DNA of 40,292 bases, taken from contig JBBILQ010000020.1 of the NCBI GenBank assembly GCA_037444845.1, positions 1-40,292 on the forward strand. Direction: 5' to 3'. The translations under genes and the position numbers were made by a program. The stretch comes from JARYMI01 sp037444845 (GTDB taxonomy: Bacteria; Acidobacteriota; Aminicenantia; Aminicenantales; UBA8522). Positions within the stretch are counted from its first letter, which is position 1; every line of letters begins with the position of its first letter. The notes under the pieces are model-generated. The model was not told the origin of the DNA. It saw only the letters and a list, made by a program, of their open reading frames with translations, and did not search any database. Positions 31,112 to 40,116 of the stretch are shown piece by piece.

Positions 31112-32029
31112 ATGGCCACGGTCCTGAAAATCGAAAACCTCCGCAAAGCCTTTAAGGTAGGATTTATCCCCAAAAAAAAGGAAATCCTCAAGGGCATTTC
31201 TTTTTCGGTCGAAGCGGGGCAGATTTTCGGCTATCTCGGCCCAAACGGCGCCGGCAAAACCACCACTCTGAAGTGCGCGCTCGGGTTGATTTTCCCGGAT
31301 CAGGGCCAGATCGAAATCTTCGGCCATTCCCACCTTTCCCTTGAGGCCAAAGAGCGGATCGGCTACCTGCCGGAAAGTCCTTATTTTTACGAATACCTCA
31401 CAGGGACGGAGTTTCTCGATTTCTACGCCCGTCTTTTTCTGTTAGAAAAAAAAGAAAAGGAAGAAAGGATCCGAAGCCTCCTCCGGCTTGTCGGTCTGGA
31501 GCGGGCGGCCCGCCTCCAGCTGCGCAAATTCTCCCGGGGCATGCTCCAGAGAATCGGGCTGGCCCAGGCTCTCATCAACGACCCTGAGCTTGTTTTTCTT
31601 GATGAGCCGTTGGGCGGCCTCGACCCTCTCGGCCGGAAAGAGCTCCGGGATATCATCATCCGCTTGAAGCAGGAAGGGAAAACGATCTTCCTCTGCTCTC
31701 ATATCCTCCAGGACATCGAGATGATCTGCGACCGGGTGGCTATCCTCGTCGGCGGCCGGGTCATCAGCCAGGGAGCGATTGAGGCTCTCGTCTCGGAAAA
31801 AATCCTCTATACCGAGGTCACTCTGTCTGGCCTCTCAGAATCCGACCTCGAGGGCCTGGGCGAGCCGGTCTCCTCTCATGGCGATAGGATAATGCTCAAA
31901 GTTTTCCAGGAGGACAACATCGAGCGCCTGGTGGCTCTTGTCCATGATAAGAAGGCGAGAATCCATTCTCTTGTCCCCCGGACAGAAACTCTTGAAGATA
32001 TTTTTGTCGAAACGGTGAGACAGGGATGA
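31112..32029 (+). CDS. ABC transporter ATP-binding protein (PilH-like candidate)
   Basis: This 305-residue ATPase has Walker A GPNGAGKTT (43-51), signature FSRGMLQRIGLAQAL and Walker B LVFLDEPLGGLDPLG. A C-terminal regulatory domain of about 90 residues is typical of ABC-2 type ATPases (NatA/CcmA style). It overlaps the permease gene by four bases (ATGA). The following TPR and prepilin peptidase genes suggest the type IV pilus transporter known as PilH/PilI in Myxococcus, but that link rests on gene order alone. Upstream is 57 bases of T-rich DNA without a clear promoter. Confidence 0.88.
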   Translation: MATVLKIENLRKAFKVGFIPKKKEILKGISFSVEAGQIFGYLGPNGAGKTTTLKCALGLIFPDQGQIEIFGHSHLSLEAKERIGYLPESPYFYEYLTGTEFLDFYARLFLLEKKEKEERIRSLLRLVGLERAARLQLRKFSRGMLQRIGLAQALINDPELVFLDEPLGGLDPLGRKELRDIIIRLKQEGKTIFLCSHILQDIEMICDRVAILVGGRVISQGAIEALVSEKILYTEVTLSGLSESDLEGLGEPVSSHGDRIMLKVFQEDNIERLVALVHDKKARIHSLVPRTETLEDIFVETVRQG

Positions 32030-32790
32030 AAATCAAAGTGATCGCGCTCAACACGTTCAAGGAGGCGATCCGCGACCGCATCCTCTATCTCCTTTTCTTT
32101 TTTGCCGCCGTTTCCGTCATTTTTTCCCGGGTGCTGGCAGTCCTCACGGTCGGCGACCGGGTTAAGATCGTCAAGGATGTCGGCCTGGCCTCGATCTCTC
32201 TTTTCGGCGTCTTGATGGCCGTTATGATCGGCACGGGCCTGGTCTATAAGGAAATCGACAAAAAGACGATCTACACCCTTATCTCGAAGCCCATCCGCCG
32301 CTTCGAGTTTCTCTTGGGAAAATTCTTTGGCTTGGTCCTGACCCTCCTTATCATGACATCCCTCATGAGCCTGATATTCCTCCTCACGGTTTTCTTCCAC
32401 ACCTTTAAGATTGAACCCGGGCTTCTCTTGGCCGTCCTGTTTATTTTTATCGAGCTCATCCTCATAACGGCGGTGGCCATCCTCTTCTCCTGTTTCTCGA
32501 CCCCGATCCTGAGCTCTCTTTTTTCCCTGTCTTTCTTCCTCATCGGCCACTTCTCCTGGGGCCTCGAGACCCTCATCCAGAAGACCAAGTCAGCGCCGCT
32601 GAAGCTCTTCATCCAGGCACTCTATGCTCTCCTCCCGGACCTGGAGAATTTCAATTTCAAGACAGAAGTCGTCTATGGGCTGACCGTCCTGCCAAAGTAT
32701 TACCTCTTTTCCGCGCTTTACGGCCTGGCCTACACGGCTTTCATCCTGACACTGGCCGTCCTCATTTTCAAGAGAAGGGATTTCGTCTGA
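32026..32790 (+). CDS. ABC-2 type transporter permease (PilI-like candidate)
   Basis: This 254-residue protein has about six membrane helices in the ABC-2 pattern: the N-terminal ALNTFKEAIRDRILYLLFFF, the conserved IDKKTIYTLISKPIRRFEFL loop, and hydrophobic segments up to FILTLAVLIFKRRDFV. It pairs with the ATPase, whose stop overlaps its start. Its stop overlaps the TPR gene start (TGATG), so all are translated as one unit. The substrate is unknown. Confidence 0.88.
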   Translation: MKIKVIALNTFKEAIRDRILYLLFFFAAVSVIFSRVLAVLTVGDRVKIVKDVGLASISLFGVLMAVMIGTGLVYKEIDKKTIYTLISKPIRRFEFLLGKFFGLVLTLLIMTSLMSLIFLLTVFFHTFKIEPGLLLAVLFIFIELILITAVAILFSCFSTPILSSLFSLSFFLIGHFSWGLETLIQKTKSAPLKLFIQALYALLPDLENFNFKTEVVYGLTVLPKYYLFSALYGLAYTAFILTLAVLIFKRRDFV

Positions 32791-33659
32791 TGTCCTCAAG
32801 AACCGGATTGGGCCGCCGGAAGGGGTTCTCTGTTATCTTCGTCCTCTTTCTCGTCGTGCTCTTGCTGGGCGGCATCATCGCGCTTAAAATTGAGGTGGAC
32901 AGGATTCCCCGCAAGAAAATCCCCGGCGCTTCCATCATCTACATTCCCTCCGGCAAGTTCCTGAAACACGCGACGTTCGGCTATTCCTCGCTCGTGGCCG
33001 ATCTCGTCTATCTCTGGGCCATCCAGTATTACAGCACTCTAACCATCGTCGACCGGTATCAGAACCTCGAGCATATCTTCTCCATCATCGCCGAGCTCGA
33101 CCCGCGTTACCAGGATCCTTATGAAGTCGGCGCCCTCATCGCGGTTTACGAAGCCAGAGACCTGGAACTGGCCTATAAAATCCTCGACCTGGGTCTGGCC
33201 AAGAATCCTGGCCAGTGGATATTTCCTTTCCAGGCAGGACATTACGCCCAGATGGCCAAGGACTACGAAACAGCCAAAAAATACTACGGGAAGACGATGA
33301 GAATCCCGGGGGCGCCCGATATCGCCAAGAGGCTTTACGCCGCCGCCGGCTTCATCACCATGGACCTCAAAACGTCCTGGGACACCTGGCGGGAGATTCA
33401 CGAGACCTCGCCCGACGAGCGCACGAAGAAGATTGCCGAGAAACATCTCTACCGGGTTAAATCGGCCATGGACATTGCCATTCTGAGGGAGGCGATCGCC
33501 AAGTTCAAGGAACGTTACCGCCGCAACCCTGAGGAGCTGGAAGAGCTCGTTCAAGCGCGACTGCTGCCCTCTCTGCCCAATGATCTGGACGGCAAGGATT
33601 ACGTCTACGACAAGGAGAAAGGAGAAGCGAGCGCTCCGACAATCTGGTGGAAAAAGTAA
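32790..33659 (+). CDS. Membrane-anchored TPR protein
   Basis: This 289-residue protein has one N-terminal membrane anchor (FSVIFVLFLVVLLLGGIIAL). Three or more tetratricopeptide-like helix pairs follow (LEHIFSIIAELDPRYQDPYE, ELAYKILDLGLAKNPGQWIF, HYAQMAKDYETAKKYYGK), and the C-terminus, with DGKDYVYDKEKGE, is charged. It overlaps the permease upstream by one base and the prepilin peptidase downstream by 13 bases. The position matches the accessory (PilG-like) gene of a pilus ABC transporter, although homology to PilG is not evident from the sequence itself. Confidence 0.75.
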   Translation: MSSRTGLGRRKGFSVIFVLFLVVLLLGGIIALKIEVDRIPRKKIPGASIIYIPSGKFLKHATFGYSSLVADLVYLWAIQYYSTLTIVDRYQNLEHIFSIIAELDPRYQDPYEVGALIAVYEARDLELAYKILDLGLAKNPGQWIFPFQAGHYAQMAKDYETAKKYYGKTMRIPGAPDIAKRLYAAAGFITMDLKTSWDTWREIHETSPDERTKKIAEKHLYRVKSAMDIAILREAIAKFKERYRRNPEELEELVQARLLPSLPNDLDGKDYVYDKEKGEASAPTIWWKK

Positions 33660-34400
33660 TCGTCTTTCTGTTCGGTTTAGCCTGGGGAAGCTTCCTCAAC
33701 GTCGTCATCTACCGTCTTCCCCGCAGGCAGAGCCTTGTCCGGCCTCCTTCTTCCTGCCCCCGCTGCGGAAAAAGAATCAAAGCGTACGACAACATCCCCG
33801 TCCTTTCGTTCCTTCTTCTTCGGGGCAAGTGCCGGTCCTGCGGGCTGCGGATCTCTGTTGTTTACCCCGTGGTCGAAATACTGACGGCGCTTTGCTTTCT
33901 TCTTCTCTATAATCAGCATTCGCTGAGCCTCCATTTTTTTACGTCCTGCTTCTTTGTGAGTGCACTTATCGCCCTCGGTTTCATCGATTACTTCCACCAG
34001 ATCCTTCCCGACGAGATCACTCTTTCTGGACTCGTGTTTGCTCTTGTCTACGCTTTCTTTCGGCCTGACCTGAGGTTGCGGCAGGCGCTCATCGGTGCGG
34101 TCGCTGGGGCATCTTTCTTGCTTCTCATCTACGCCGCCTACTATTTCCTCAGGAAAAAAGAAGGCCTGGGCATGGGCGACGTGACCATGATGCTCTTCGT
34201 CGGCGCTTACCTGGGGTGGCTCAAAGCCTTCCTGACACTCATCCTGGCCTCTCTCGCGGGAGCGGTCGCAGGGCTGTTCCTGCTCTATTTCCGCAAAAAA
34301 GACCTCCACTACGCCCTGCCTTTCGGAACGTTCCTCGCGCCGGCAGCCTTTATCTCCCTCCTCTGGGGCGAAAGGCTTATCACGGCCTACCTCAGCCTTT
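33647..34400 (+). CDS. pilD: Prepilin peptidase, 3' end in assembly gap
   Basis: This aspartic peptidase of the A24 family cleaves the leader of type IV pilins and N-methylates them. Its cytoplasmic zinc domain has four cysteines (Cys37, Cys40, Cys62, Cys65: SCPRCGKRI and KCRSCG). The catalytic aspartates are Asp114 (GFIDYFHQILPDE) and Asp178 (GMGDVTMM). The GTG start overlaps the TPR gene tail by 13 bases. The reading reaches the N block at residue 251 near its natural end (ITAYLSL). No pilin gene is visible in the window; one could be hidden in the gap. Confidence 0.93.
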
Positions 34401-34500
34401 NNNNNNNNNNNNNNNNNNNNNNNNNNNNNNNNNNNNNNNNNNNNNNNNNNNNNNNNNNNNNNNNNNNNNNNNNNNNNNNNNNNNNNNNNNNNNNNNNNNN
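34401..34500. other. Assembly gap (100 N)
   Basis: A block of exactly 100 N is likely a scaffold join of unknown length. It truncates pilD and hides the start region of the following membrane-protein gene. Confidence 0.95.
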
Positions 34501-34551
34501 AATTGAATTTTACCCCCGACTGTGATATTTGACATAGGACAGAGTCAACGG

Positions 34552-36360
34552 ATGTCTCAACAAAGGACCGCCAGGCAGATCATCCTGATCGTCTTTCTCC
34601 TCTCTCTCGGCTCTTCCCTTTTTATCAACCTCCCCGTCATCCACCAGCACTTCCTGTTTTCTGACCAGGCTGTCTATTATGCCATGACTCAGAGTATTGC
34701 TTACGATGGAGACCTGGAATACACCAAAAAAGACCTCATCCGGTATTATGAAGATTTCATGGCCGGACCTCAGGGCATTTTCCTGAAGAAAGCCCCAAAC
34801 GGCAAGCTCTTCTATGCCAAGTCCTGGGCTTATTCGCTGTTTGCCGCTCCCTTTGTCAGGGTTTTCGGGTATAACGGCTTCCTGGTTTTCCATTCCCTCC
34901 TTCTCCTGCTCATCCTGCTCATGGGGCATGCCTACCTGTCGCTTTTTAACCCCCCGATCTCCTCAATCGTCTACTTTCTCTCCTTCCTTTTTGCCACTGT
35001 AACGGGAGTCTATTTTCTCTGGATGACTCCTGATTTTTTCAACCTTGGCCTGGTCTTCGCCATTATTTTCCTCTGGCTTTACAAGATTAAACACGTCGAA
35101 CTGCCGCCCGAGGAAAGGAGCCCTGGCCGCTTGAACAATCTCTTTTTGCGCTCGTGGACCGACTATGCGGCGGCAATTCTCATCGGCATTGCCTCCTTCT
35201 CCAAACCCCCAAACATTGTCCTCATGGCCCCGCTTGTCGTTTTCGCCTTATCCAGGAAAAAAATTGTCAAGGCGCTCGTCCTTAGCCTGGTTTTTGTCCT
35301 CACTCTCAGCCTCTTCTTCGGGATGAATTATCTCCTGACGTCCGAATGGAACTACCAGGGCGGCGATCGAAAGACGTTTTTCTTCACTTTTCCGTTAGAA
35401 AAGAATCATCTCACGTTTGACAACCTGGGCCATACGATGACCTCCGAAGGCTATTTCCAGGAGTTTCTGTTGCCGCCCCAGTTTATTTTCTTCAACATCT
35501 TCTACTATTTCTTCGGCAGGTACACCGGACTGACCTGGTATTTTTTCCCGGCTGTCCTGGCCCTTGTCCTCTTTTTCTTTTCCTCCAGGCGCCGTCTCTG
35601 CGACTGGCTTGTCGTGGCCACGGCAGCAGGAGGAATTCTGACCTACATCGTGCTCATGCCCGACAACTACAGCGGAGGCGGCGGCTCACTGGCAAACCGC
35701 TATTTCCTCAACATCTACCCGCTGTTTCTGTTCCTGCCGCCCGGGGGAAAAAAACGCCGGGACATCCTCCTCATCTGGGTCATGGCGGCTGTTTTCATCT
35801 CCCAGATCCTGGTCAGCCCGTTCCGCTCTTCGGCTCAGCCGGCCACCCACGCCAAGAGGTTTCCGTTCAAAGCCCTGCCCGTGGAAATGACCTTGGTCAA
35901 TAACCTCCCCACCAACACGAACCCGGATGCCTTTCGCGTCCACATCTGGCCGGACAAGCCTCATCCGGCCAGGGAATTCCTCCACTTTTTAGACGACAAC
36001 TTTTACCCCAGGCTCGAACCCACGGGCATCTGGACGCGAGGCTCAAAAACTTGCGAGCTGATCCTTAAAACCTATTATCCGCTTCGGGAAATAGGCGTCC
36101 GTGTGCTCAACAACCCGCGAGCCAACAACGAGATCACGGTCAGGGTAGATGGGCAAACGAAGAAGGTCATCCTCCAGCCAATGCAGCGGGCAACACTGCG
36201 CTTTCCCGTCGGGAATGGCTTTAAGGTTGAAGAGCGCTACAACTACCGGATCAAAATCAAGGCAGCCAAAGGTTCCATTCCCTATTATGAAGACCAGGCC
36301 AGCAAGGAGAGGAGGTATCTGGGCGTCTTCTTTGAGCTCGACCTCGTCCCCAGAGAATAA
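34552..36360 (+). CDS. Multi-spanning GT-C-like membrane protein
   Basis: This 602-residue protein has about ten to twelve membrane helices. A first extracytoplasmic loop carries acidic residues (SDQAVYYAMTQSIAYDGDLE), as in lipid-linked-sugar dependent GT-C transferases. A soluble C-terminal domain of 170 residues (EFLHFLDDNFYPRLEPTGIW and following) comes last. Its stop overlaps the asnB start (TAATG). The ATG at 34552 is preferred over a GTG at 34522. It may add sugars to a surface polymer or pilin, but no domain proves this; a general hypothetical membrane protein is the safe name. Confidence 0.65.
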   Translation: MSQQRTARQIILIVFLLSLGSSLFINLPVIHQHFLFSDQAVYYAMTQSIAYDGDLEYTKKDLIRYYEDFMAGPQGIFLKKAPNGKLFYAKSWAYSLFAAPFVRVFGYNGFLVFHSLLLLLILLMGHAYLSLFNPPISSIVYFLSFLFATVTGVYFLWMTPDFFNLGLVFAIIFLWLYKIKHVELPPEERSPGRLNNLFLRSWTDYAAAILIGIASFSKPPNIVLMAPLVVFALSRKKIVKALVLSLVFVLTLSLFFGMNYLLTSEWNYQGGDRKTFFFTFPLEKNHLTFDNLGHTMTSEGYFQEFLLPPQFIFFNIFYYFFGRYTGLTWYFFPAVLALVLFFFSSRRRLCDWLVVATAAGGILTYIVLMPDNYSGGGGSLANRYFLNIYPLFLFLPPGGKKRRDILLIWVMAAVFISQILVSPFRSSAQPATHAKRFPFKALPVEMTLVNNLPTNTNPDAFRVHIWPDKPHPAREFLHFLDDNFYPRLEPTGIWTRGSKTCELILKTYYPLREIGVRVLNNPRANNEITVRVDGQTKKVILQPMQRATLRFPVGNGFKVEERYNYRIKIKAAKGSIPYYEDQASKERRYLGVFFELDLVPRE

Positions 36361-38258
36361 TGTGCGGCATCTGCGGCATCGCCACAACCTCACCGGCCGG
36401 ACTCGTATCCCCCTCTCTATTGACGTCGATGTGCCGGACGATCGTCCACCGGGGCCCTGACGATGAGGGAATTTATTGCGGAGAAACGATCGGCCTGGCC
36501 GCCCGGCGGCTGAGCATCATCGACCTCGCCGGCGGCCATCAACCCCTGGCCAGCGAGGACCAGACAATCTGGATTGCCCATAACGGCGAGGTCTACAATT
36601 TCCCGGAGTTGCGGGAGGAGCTGGCCGGACGCGGCCATGTTTTCCGGACCCGCACCGACACAGAGACGATCATCCACAGCTACGAAGAATGGGGTGAAGA
36701 ATTTGTCCATAAGCTCAGGGGCATGTTTGCGTTTGCCATCTGGGACGGCCGCGAACAAAAGCTTCTCTTGGCGCGGGACCGGCTTGGCGTCAAACCCCTC
36801 TATTACACTCTGTTAGGCGACAGGACTCTCGTTTTCGGCTCAGAGCTCAAAGCCGTCCTCGCCCATCCCAAGGTCCGACGCGCCGTTGAACCGAAAGCCT
36901 TAGACTTGTACCTGACTCTCGAGTACGTGCCGGCGCCTTTCAGTATGTTCAAAGACATCCACAAGCTGCCGGCCGGAAGCACCCTTGTTTACAAAGAAGG
37001 CCAGGTCGAAATCAAGAACTACTGGGATGTTGCGGCGGGGCCGGCTGAAAGACGGGAGGTCACGAAAAAGGAGCTGCCCGCCATCATGGATGAGCTCTAC
37101 GCCCTTCTCAAGGAATCGGTCAAGCTGAGGCTCATCAGCGACGTGCCGCTGGGCGCTTTCCTGAGCGGCGGGATTGACTCCTCGACCATCGTCGGCCTGA
37201 TGAGTGAGTTAGGCGCCTCGCCGCTCAAGACATTCTCCATCGGTTTTGAAGAAGTCTCTTACAACGAGCTTAAGTACGCCCGACGTGTCGCCGAAAAATT
37301 CGCCACCGACCATGAAGAATTCATCCTCGAGCCTCGGGCGCTTGAACTCGCTGAAAAGCTCATCCGTCATCTTGACGAGCCGTTCGGCGATTTCTCCATC
37401 TTCCCCACCTACCTGGTCAGCCAGATGGCCCGCTCCCGGGTCAAGGTCATCCTCTCCGGAGACGGGGGGGACGAAATCTTTGGCGGCTACGAGCATTATC
37501 AAGCGCAGAAAATCGCCGCGTCCCGGGCGGTCCAAATGATCGGGCGCCCCCTATCGCGCCTGATCAACCGTCTCCCGCCCTCCCAAAAGAAAAAAGGCCT
37601 CTGGAACAAGCTCCAGAGATACCTCCTTGGACTCGAACAGGACTCTGAGCTCAGGCATCTGCGGTGGATGACCTTTCTCTCTTCGGCGGACAAAGACGGG
37701 CTTTACACGGACGACTTGAAAACTCAATTGGGCGCGGTAGAAGAGATAACCGGGCTGTCCCCTTTCCGCGAAATCTTCGCCGTCCTCCCCTCCTTCGACC
37801 CAATAAACAGCGAGCTCTACCTTGACCTGAAAACATACCTGGCTGACGACATCATGGTCAAAGTGGACCGGATGAGCATGGCCGCCTCCCTCGAGGCCAG
37901 AGAACCGCTCTTAGACCACAAGCTGGTCGAGTTCGCTTTCAGCCTGCCGGGCAGGATCAAGCTCAACGGGCTCAAGACGAAATGGATCTTCAAAAAGACG
38001 ATGGAAAGGCTTCTGCCGAGGGAGAATATCTACAGGCCCAAGGAGGGGTTCAGCATCCCGATCAAGCACTGGCTCCGGCAGGAGCTCAAGGACATGCTCC
38101 TCGACTATCTGAGCGAGAAGCGAATCAAGGAGGAGGGGCTCTTCGACTATGGCCGCATAAAAAACATGATCGACGGCCACCTCAGCGGCCGGAAAAACTG
38201 GAGTCACCAGCTCTGGGCCCTGCTGGTCTTTGAGATTTGGCGGGAAAAATACTTATAA
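36360..38258 (+). CDS. asnB: Asparagine synthetase, glutamine-hydrolysing
   Basis: This 632-residue enzyme makes asparagine from aspartate and glutamine. The N-terminal glutaminase starts with the catalytic Cys2 (MCGICGI), and the synthetase domain has the PP-loop SGGIDSS (Ser269). The start overlaps the stop of the preceding gene, so the two are translated together. AsnB homologues are also found in surface-polysaccharide and peptide-modification clusters, and the neighbour here hints at such a role. It ends 50 bases before a large palindromic repeat. Confidence 0.94.
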   Translation: MCGICGIATTSPAGLVSPSLLTSMCRTIVHRGPDDEGIYCGETIGLAARRLSIIDLAGGHQPLASEDQTIWIAHNGEVYNFPELREELAGRGHVFRTRTDTETIIHSYEEWGEEFVHKLRGMFAFAIWDGREQKLLLARDRLGVKPLYYTLLGDRTLVFGSELKAVLAHPKVRRAVEPKALDLYLTLEYVPAPFSMFKDIHKLPAGSTLVYKEGQVEIKNYWDVAAGPAERREVTKKELPAIMDELYALLKESVKLRLISDVPLGAFLSGGIDSSTIVGLMSELGASPLKTFSIGFEEVSYNELKYARRVAEKFATDHEEFILEPRALELAEKLIRHLDEPFGDFSIFPTYLVSQMARSRVKVILSGDGGDEIFGGYEHYQAQKIAASRAVQMIGRPLSRLINRLPPSQKKKGLWNKLQRYLLGLEQDSELRHLRWMTFLSSADKDGLYTDDLKTQLGAVEEITGLSPFREIFAVLPSFDPINSELYLDLKTYLADDIMVKVDRMSMAASLEAREPLLDHKLVEFAFSLPGRIKLNGLKTKWIFKKTMERLLPRENIYRPKEGFSIPIKHWLRQELKDMLLDYLSEKRIKEEGLFDYGRIKNMIDGHLSGRKNWSHQLWALLVFEIWREKYL

Positions 38259-38308
38259 AACGGCCGCCCATCAGCCCGATATATTCATAAATAATGCAAA
38301 AAATAATT

Positions 38309-38400
38309 CCCTCCCCTGGCGGGAGGGGATAGAGGAGAGGGGGTGTCTTTTGACAATCACCCTCGCCCCGACTCTCTCCTGTCCAGGGAGAGGCAATCCC
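38309..38400. repeat. Large imperfect palindromic repeat (REP/MITE-like)
   Basis: The left arm (CCCTCCCCTGGCGGGAGGGG, then AGAGGAGAGGGGGTG) and the right arm (CACCCTCGCCCCGACTCTCT, then CCTGTCCAGGGAGAGG) are imperfect reverse complements around a short centre (about 38345-38358). Each arm also has its own small hairpin. Similar C/T-rich palindromes are dispersed in intergenic DNA of many bacterial genomes. The tilS reading frame extends into it. Confidence 0.65.
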
Positions 38401-39832
38401 TTCCTCTTTGTTTCATGAATCCGGGCGATATTTTTTCGATGACAGAAATTTTCTTTGTCCGCGAGGTTACCTTGAATTCTTCAGCGACAGGGAGCCCGAG
38501 CACCCAGACGATGCGGCCCTCTGAAAGGAAAACCGGCCGAATGTCCCTCTCGCTCGCAGGAATGCCCTGCGCCCTCATGATTTCCTTGAGCTTCTTGCGG
38601 CCGGGCGCGCCGAGCGGCTGGAAGCGGTCGCCCTCGCGACGGTTTCGGACGAGAAGAGGAAACCGGAGTCTGGCCGCGTCCACGTACGCTCGCCGGTCAT
38701 TATCAAACCGCAGATCGTTCTTCTTCCAGCCGCTCATCTTAGCGCCGCAAAATTGAAGGTTGATCTCTTGAATAGCCAGGTTCTTTTCCCCGTTCCAGGT
38801 ATATTCGTACCGGACCCGCGGACGGGGCGGCGGTTTTATAAAAATCTTATCCTTCTCCCGCCTCAGGGTGATCCTGCCGGGAAGATGAATTTCCTTACCT
38901 CCGGCCAGCGATCGGACGGATTCAACGTCCTTAAACGTGATTCTCCTTAAGTCGCCCTTAGCCCGACTCAAGAAAATCCTGACCACGCGCCTGGCTAAAC
39001 CAGGAGGAAGCGAGGAGAGCACCCGGGCGTCTAAAATAACCCGGCCCTGTCCCGGCATCAGGGCCCGACGGGCTTCCTCCTCGGCCAGACTCTCAAGCCA
39101 GCCGTCCTCCTCTCGAATGATTGCAGCCAGTTGGCTGAGGTGCGGCACGACCCTCGGCTCGAACTTCCTCTCGAGAAGGGGGATGAGCTCGAGGCGGATC
39201 CTGTTCCGCAGATAGCGCCGGTCGAAATTGCTCTCATCAACGCGGCACGCAACTCCTCTGGCTTTAAGGTGCCTTTCGACATCGCGCCTTTCGACTTCGA
39301 CAAGCGGCCGGATGATCAACCCGTTGATTGCCGGAGCAATGCCGGCCAGGCCTTGAGGCCCGCTTCCCCTGAGAAGCCTGAGGAGAAAGGTCTCGGCCTG
39401 GTCGGTCATCGTGTGGCCGGTAGCGATCCTGTTGGCGCCAATTTTGGCAGCCGTCACCCTGAGGAATTCATACCGCCGGAAGCGTCCGGCTTCTTCGACG
39501 TTCAGCTTGTGCTCCCGGGCATAAGCCCGGATATTTTCTCTTTTGACATAGAGCGGTAGGCTGTATGCCCGGGCCAGCCCGTGAACGAACTCCTCATCCT
39601 TATCGGCGTCGCGGCGAAGCTTGTGATTGAAATGGGCCAGGACGAGCTTAAGTGAATAGTCATCCCGAAGCGTCAGGAGGATGTCGAGCAGGGCCGTTGA
39701 ATCCGCTCCTCCCGAGCAGGCAATAAGGACTTTATCGCCCTTTTTGAGAAGCCCGTGCTTTTCAATCGTCTTTCTAACTTTCGCGGCGAGCTCTGAATTT
39801 TTTCTCCTCCGGCCGCCCGTGTCATCAGCCAT
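38357..39832 (-). CDS. tilS: tRNA(Ile)-lysidine synthetase
   Basis: This 491-residue enzyme uses ATP and lysine to convert the CAU anticodon wobble C of tRNA-Ile2 to lysidine, so that it reads AUA. The N-terminal PP-loop domain has SGGADS (Ser40-Ser45), and TilS_C-like segments follow. Its C-terminal 20 or so residues (KQRGRDCLSLDRRESGRG) are encoded by the palindromic repeat, and the protein should normally end near SRTKKISVIEKI. I use the ATG at 39832, which follows AGAGGG. A CAU tRNA gene lies about 120 bases upstream on the same strand. Confidence 0.93.
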   Translation of the reverse strand: MADDTGGRRRKNSELAAKVRKTIEKHGLLKKGDKVLIACSGGADSTALLDILLTLRDDYSLKLVLAHFNHKLRRDADKDEEFVHGLARAYSLPLYVKRENIRAYAREHKLNVEEAGRFRRYEFLRVTAAKIGANRIATGHTMTDQAETFLLRLLRGSGPQGLAGIAPAINGLIIRPLVEVERRDVERHLKARGVACRVDESNFDRRYLRNRIRLELIPLLERKFEPRVVPHLSQLAAIIREEDGWLESLAEEEARRALMPGQGRVILDARVLSSLPPGLARRVVRIFLSRAKGDLRRITFKDVESVRSLAGGKEIHLPGRITLRREKDKIFIKPPPRPRVRYEYTWNGEKNLAIQEINLQFCGAKMSGWKKNDLRFDNDRRAYVDAARLRFPLLVRNRREGDRFQPLGAPGRKKLKEIMRAQGIPASERDIRPVFLSEGRIVWVLGLPVAEEFKVTSRTKKISVIEKISPGFMKQRGRDCLSLDRRESGRG

Positions 39833-39950
39833 CAAGACCCTCTTGTCCCCAGAAGCCCAAGGATAAAAGCGGATTTGTCCAGCGATTAAAATCCCACATT
39901 CCGATAGATGCCATAGGAATAGTAGAAATTAATTCCGCAAAGGACGAAGT

Positions 39951-40023
39951 GGCGGTGGAGGGATTTGAACCCCCGACACTGCGGATATGAGCCGCATGCT
40001 CTGACCAACTGAGCTACACCGCC
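39951..40023 (-). tRNA. tRNA with CAU anticodon (Met elongator or Ile2)
   Basis: A complete 73-base cloverleaf is seen on the minus strand. The acceptor is GGCGGTG with CACCGCC, the D arm holds AGCTCAGTTGGTCAGAGC, the anticodon stem is TGCGG with CCGCA around CTCATAT, and the T arm is GGGGGTTCAAATCCCTC. The CCA end is not encoded. The sequence as a whole looks like an elongator tRNA-Met, but a TilS substrate tRNA-Ile2 has the same anticodon, and the two cannot be separated safely by eye. Confidence 0.95.
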
Positions 40024-40116
40024 GAGCGACCTGATTGTAGCGGATAGCCCCCCTCCAAGTCAATCAACTGAACTCGTCCACCTTAACGAGCGCCTCGACG
40101 ACAGATCAATATCAAC

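Noticed and set aside
31876..32550. 224-residue Lys/Glu/Asp-rich minus-strand reading frame
   Set aside because: It is antisense to the ABC permease; the charged composition is the mirror of hydrophobic codons on the real strand.
33677..34309. 210-residue minus-strand reading frame
   Set aside because: It is antisense to pilD, where the Cys and Asp motifs are clear.
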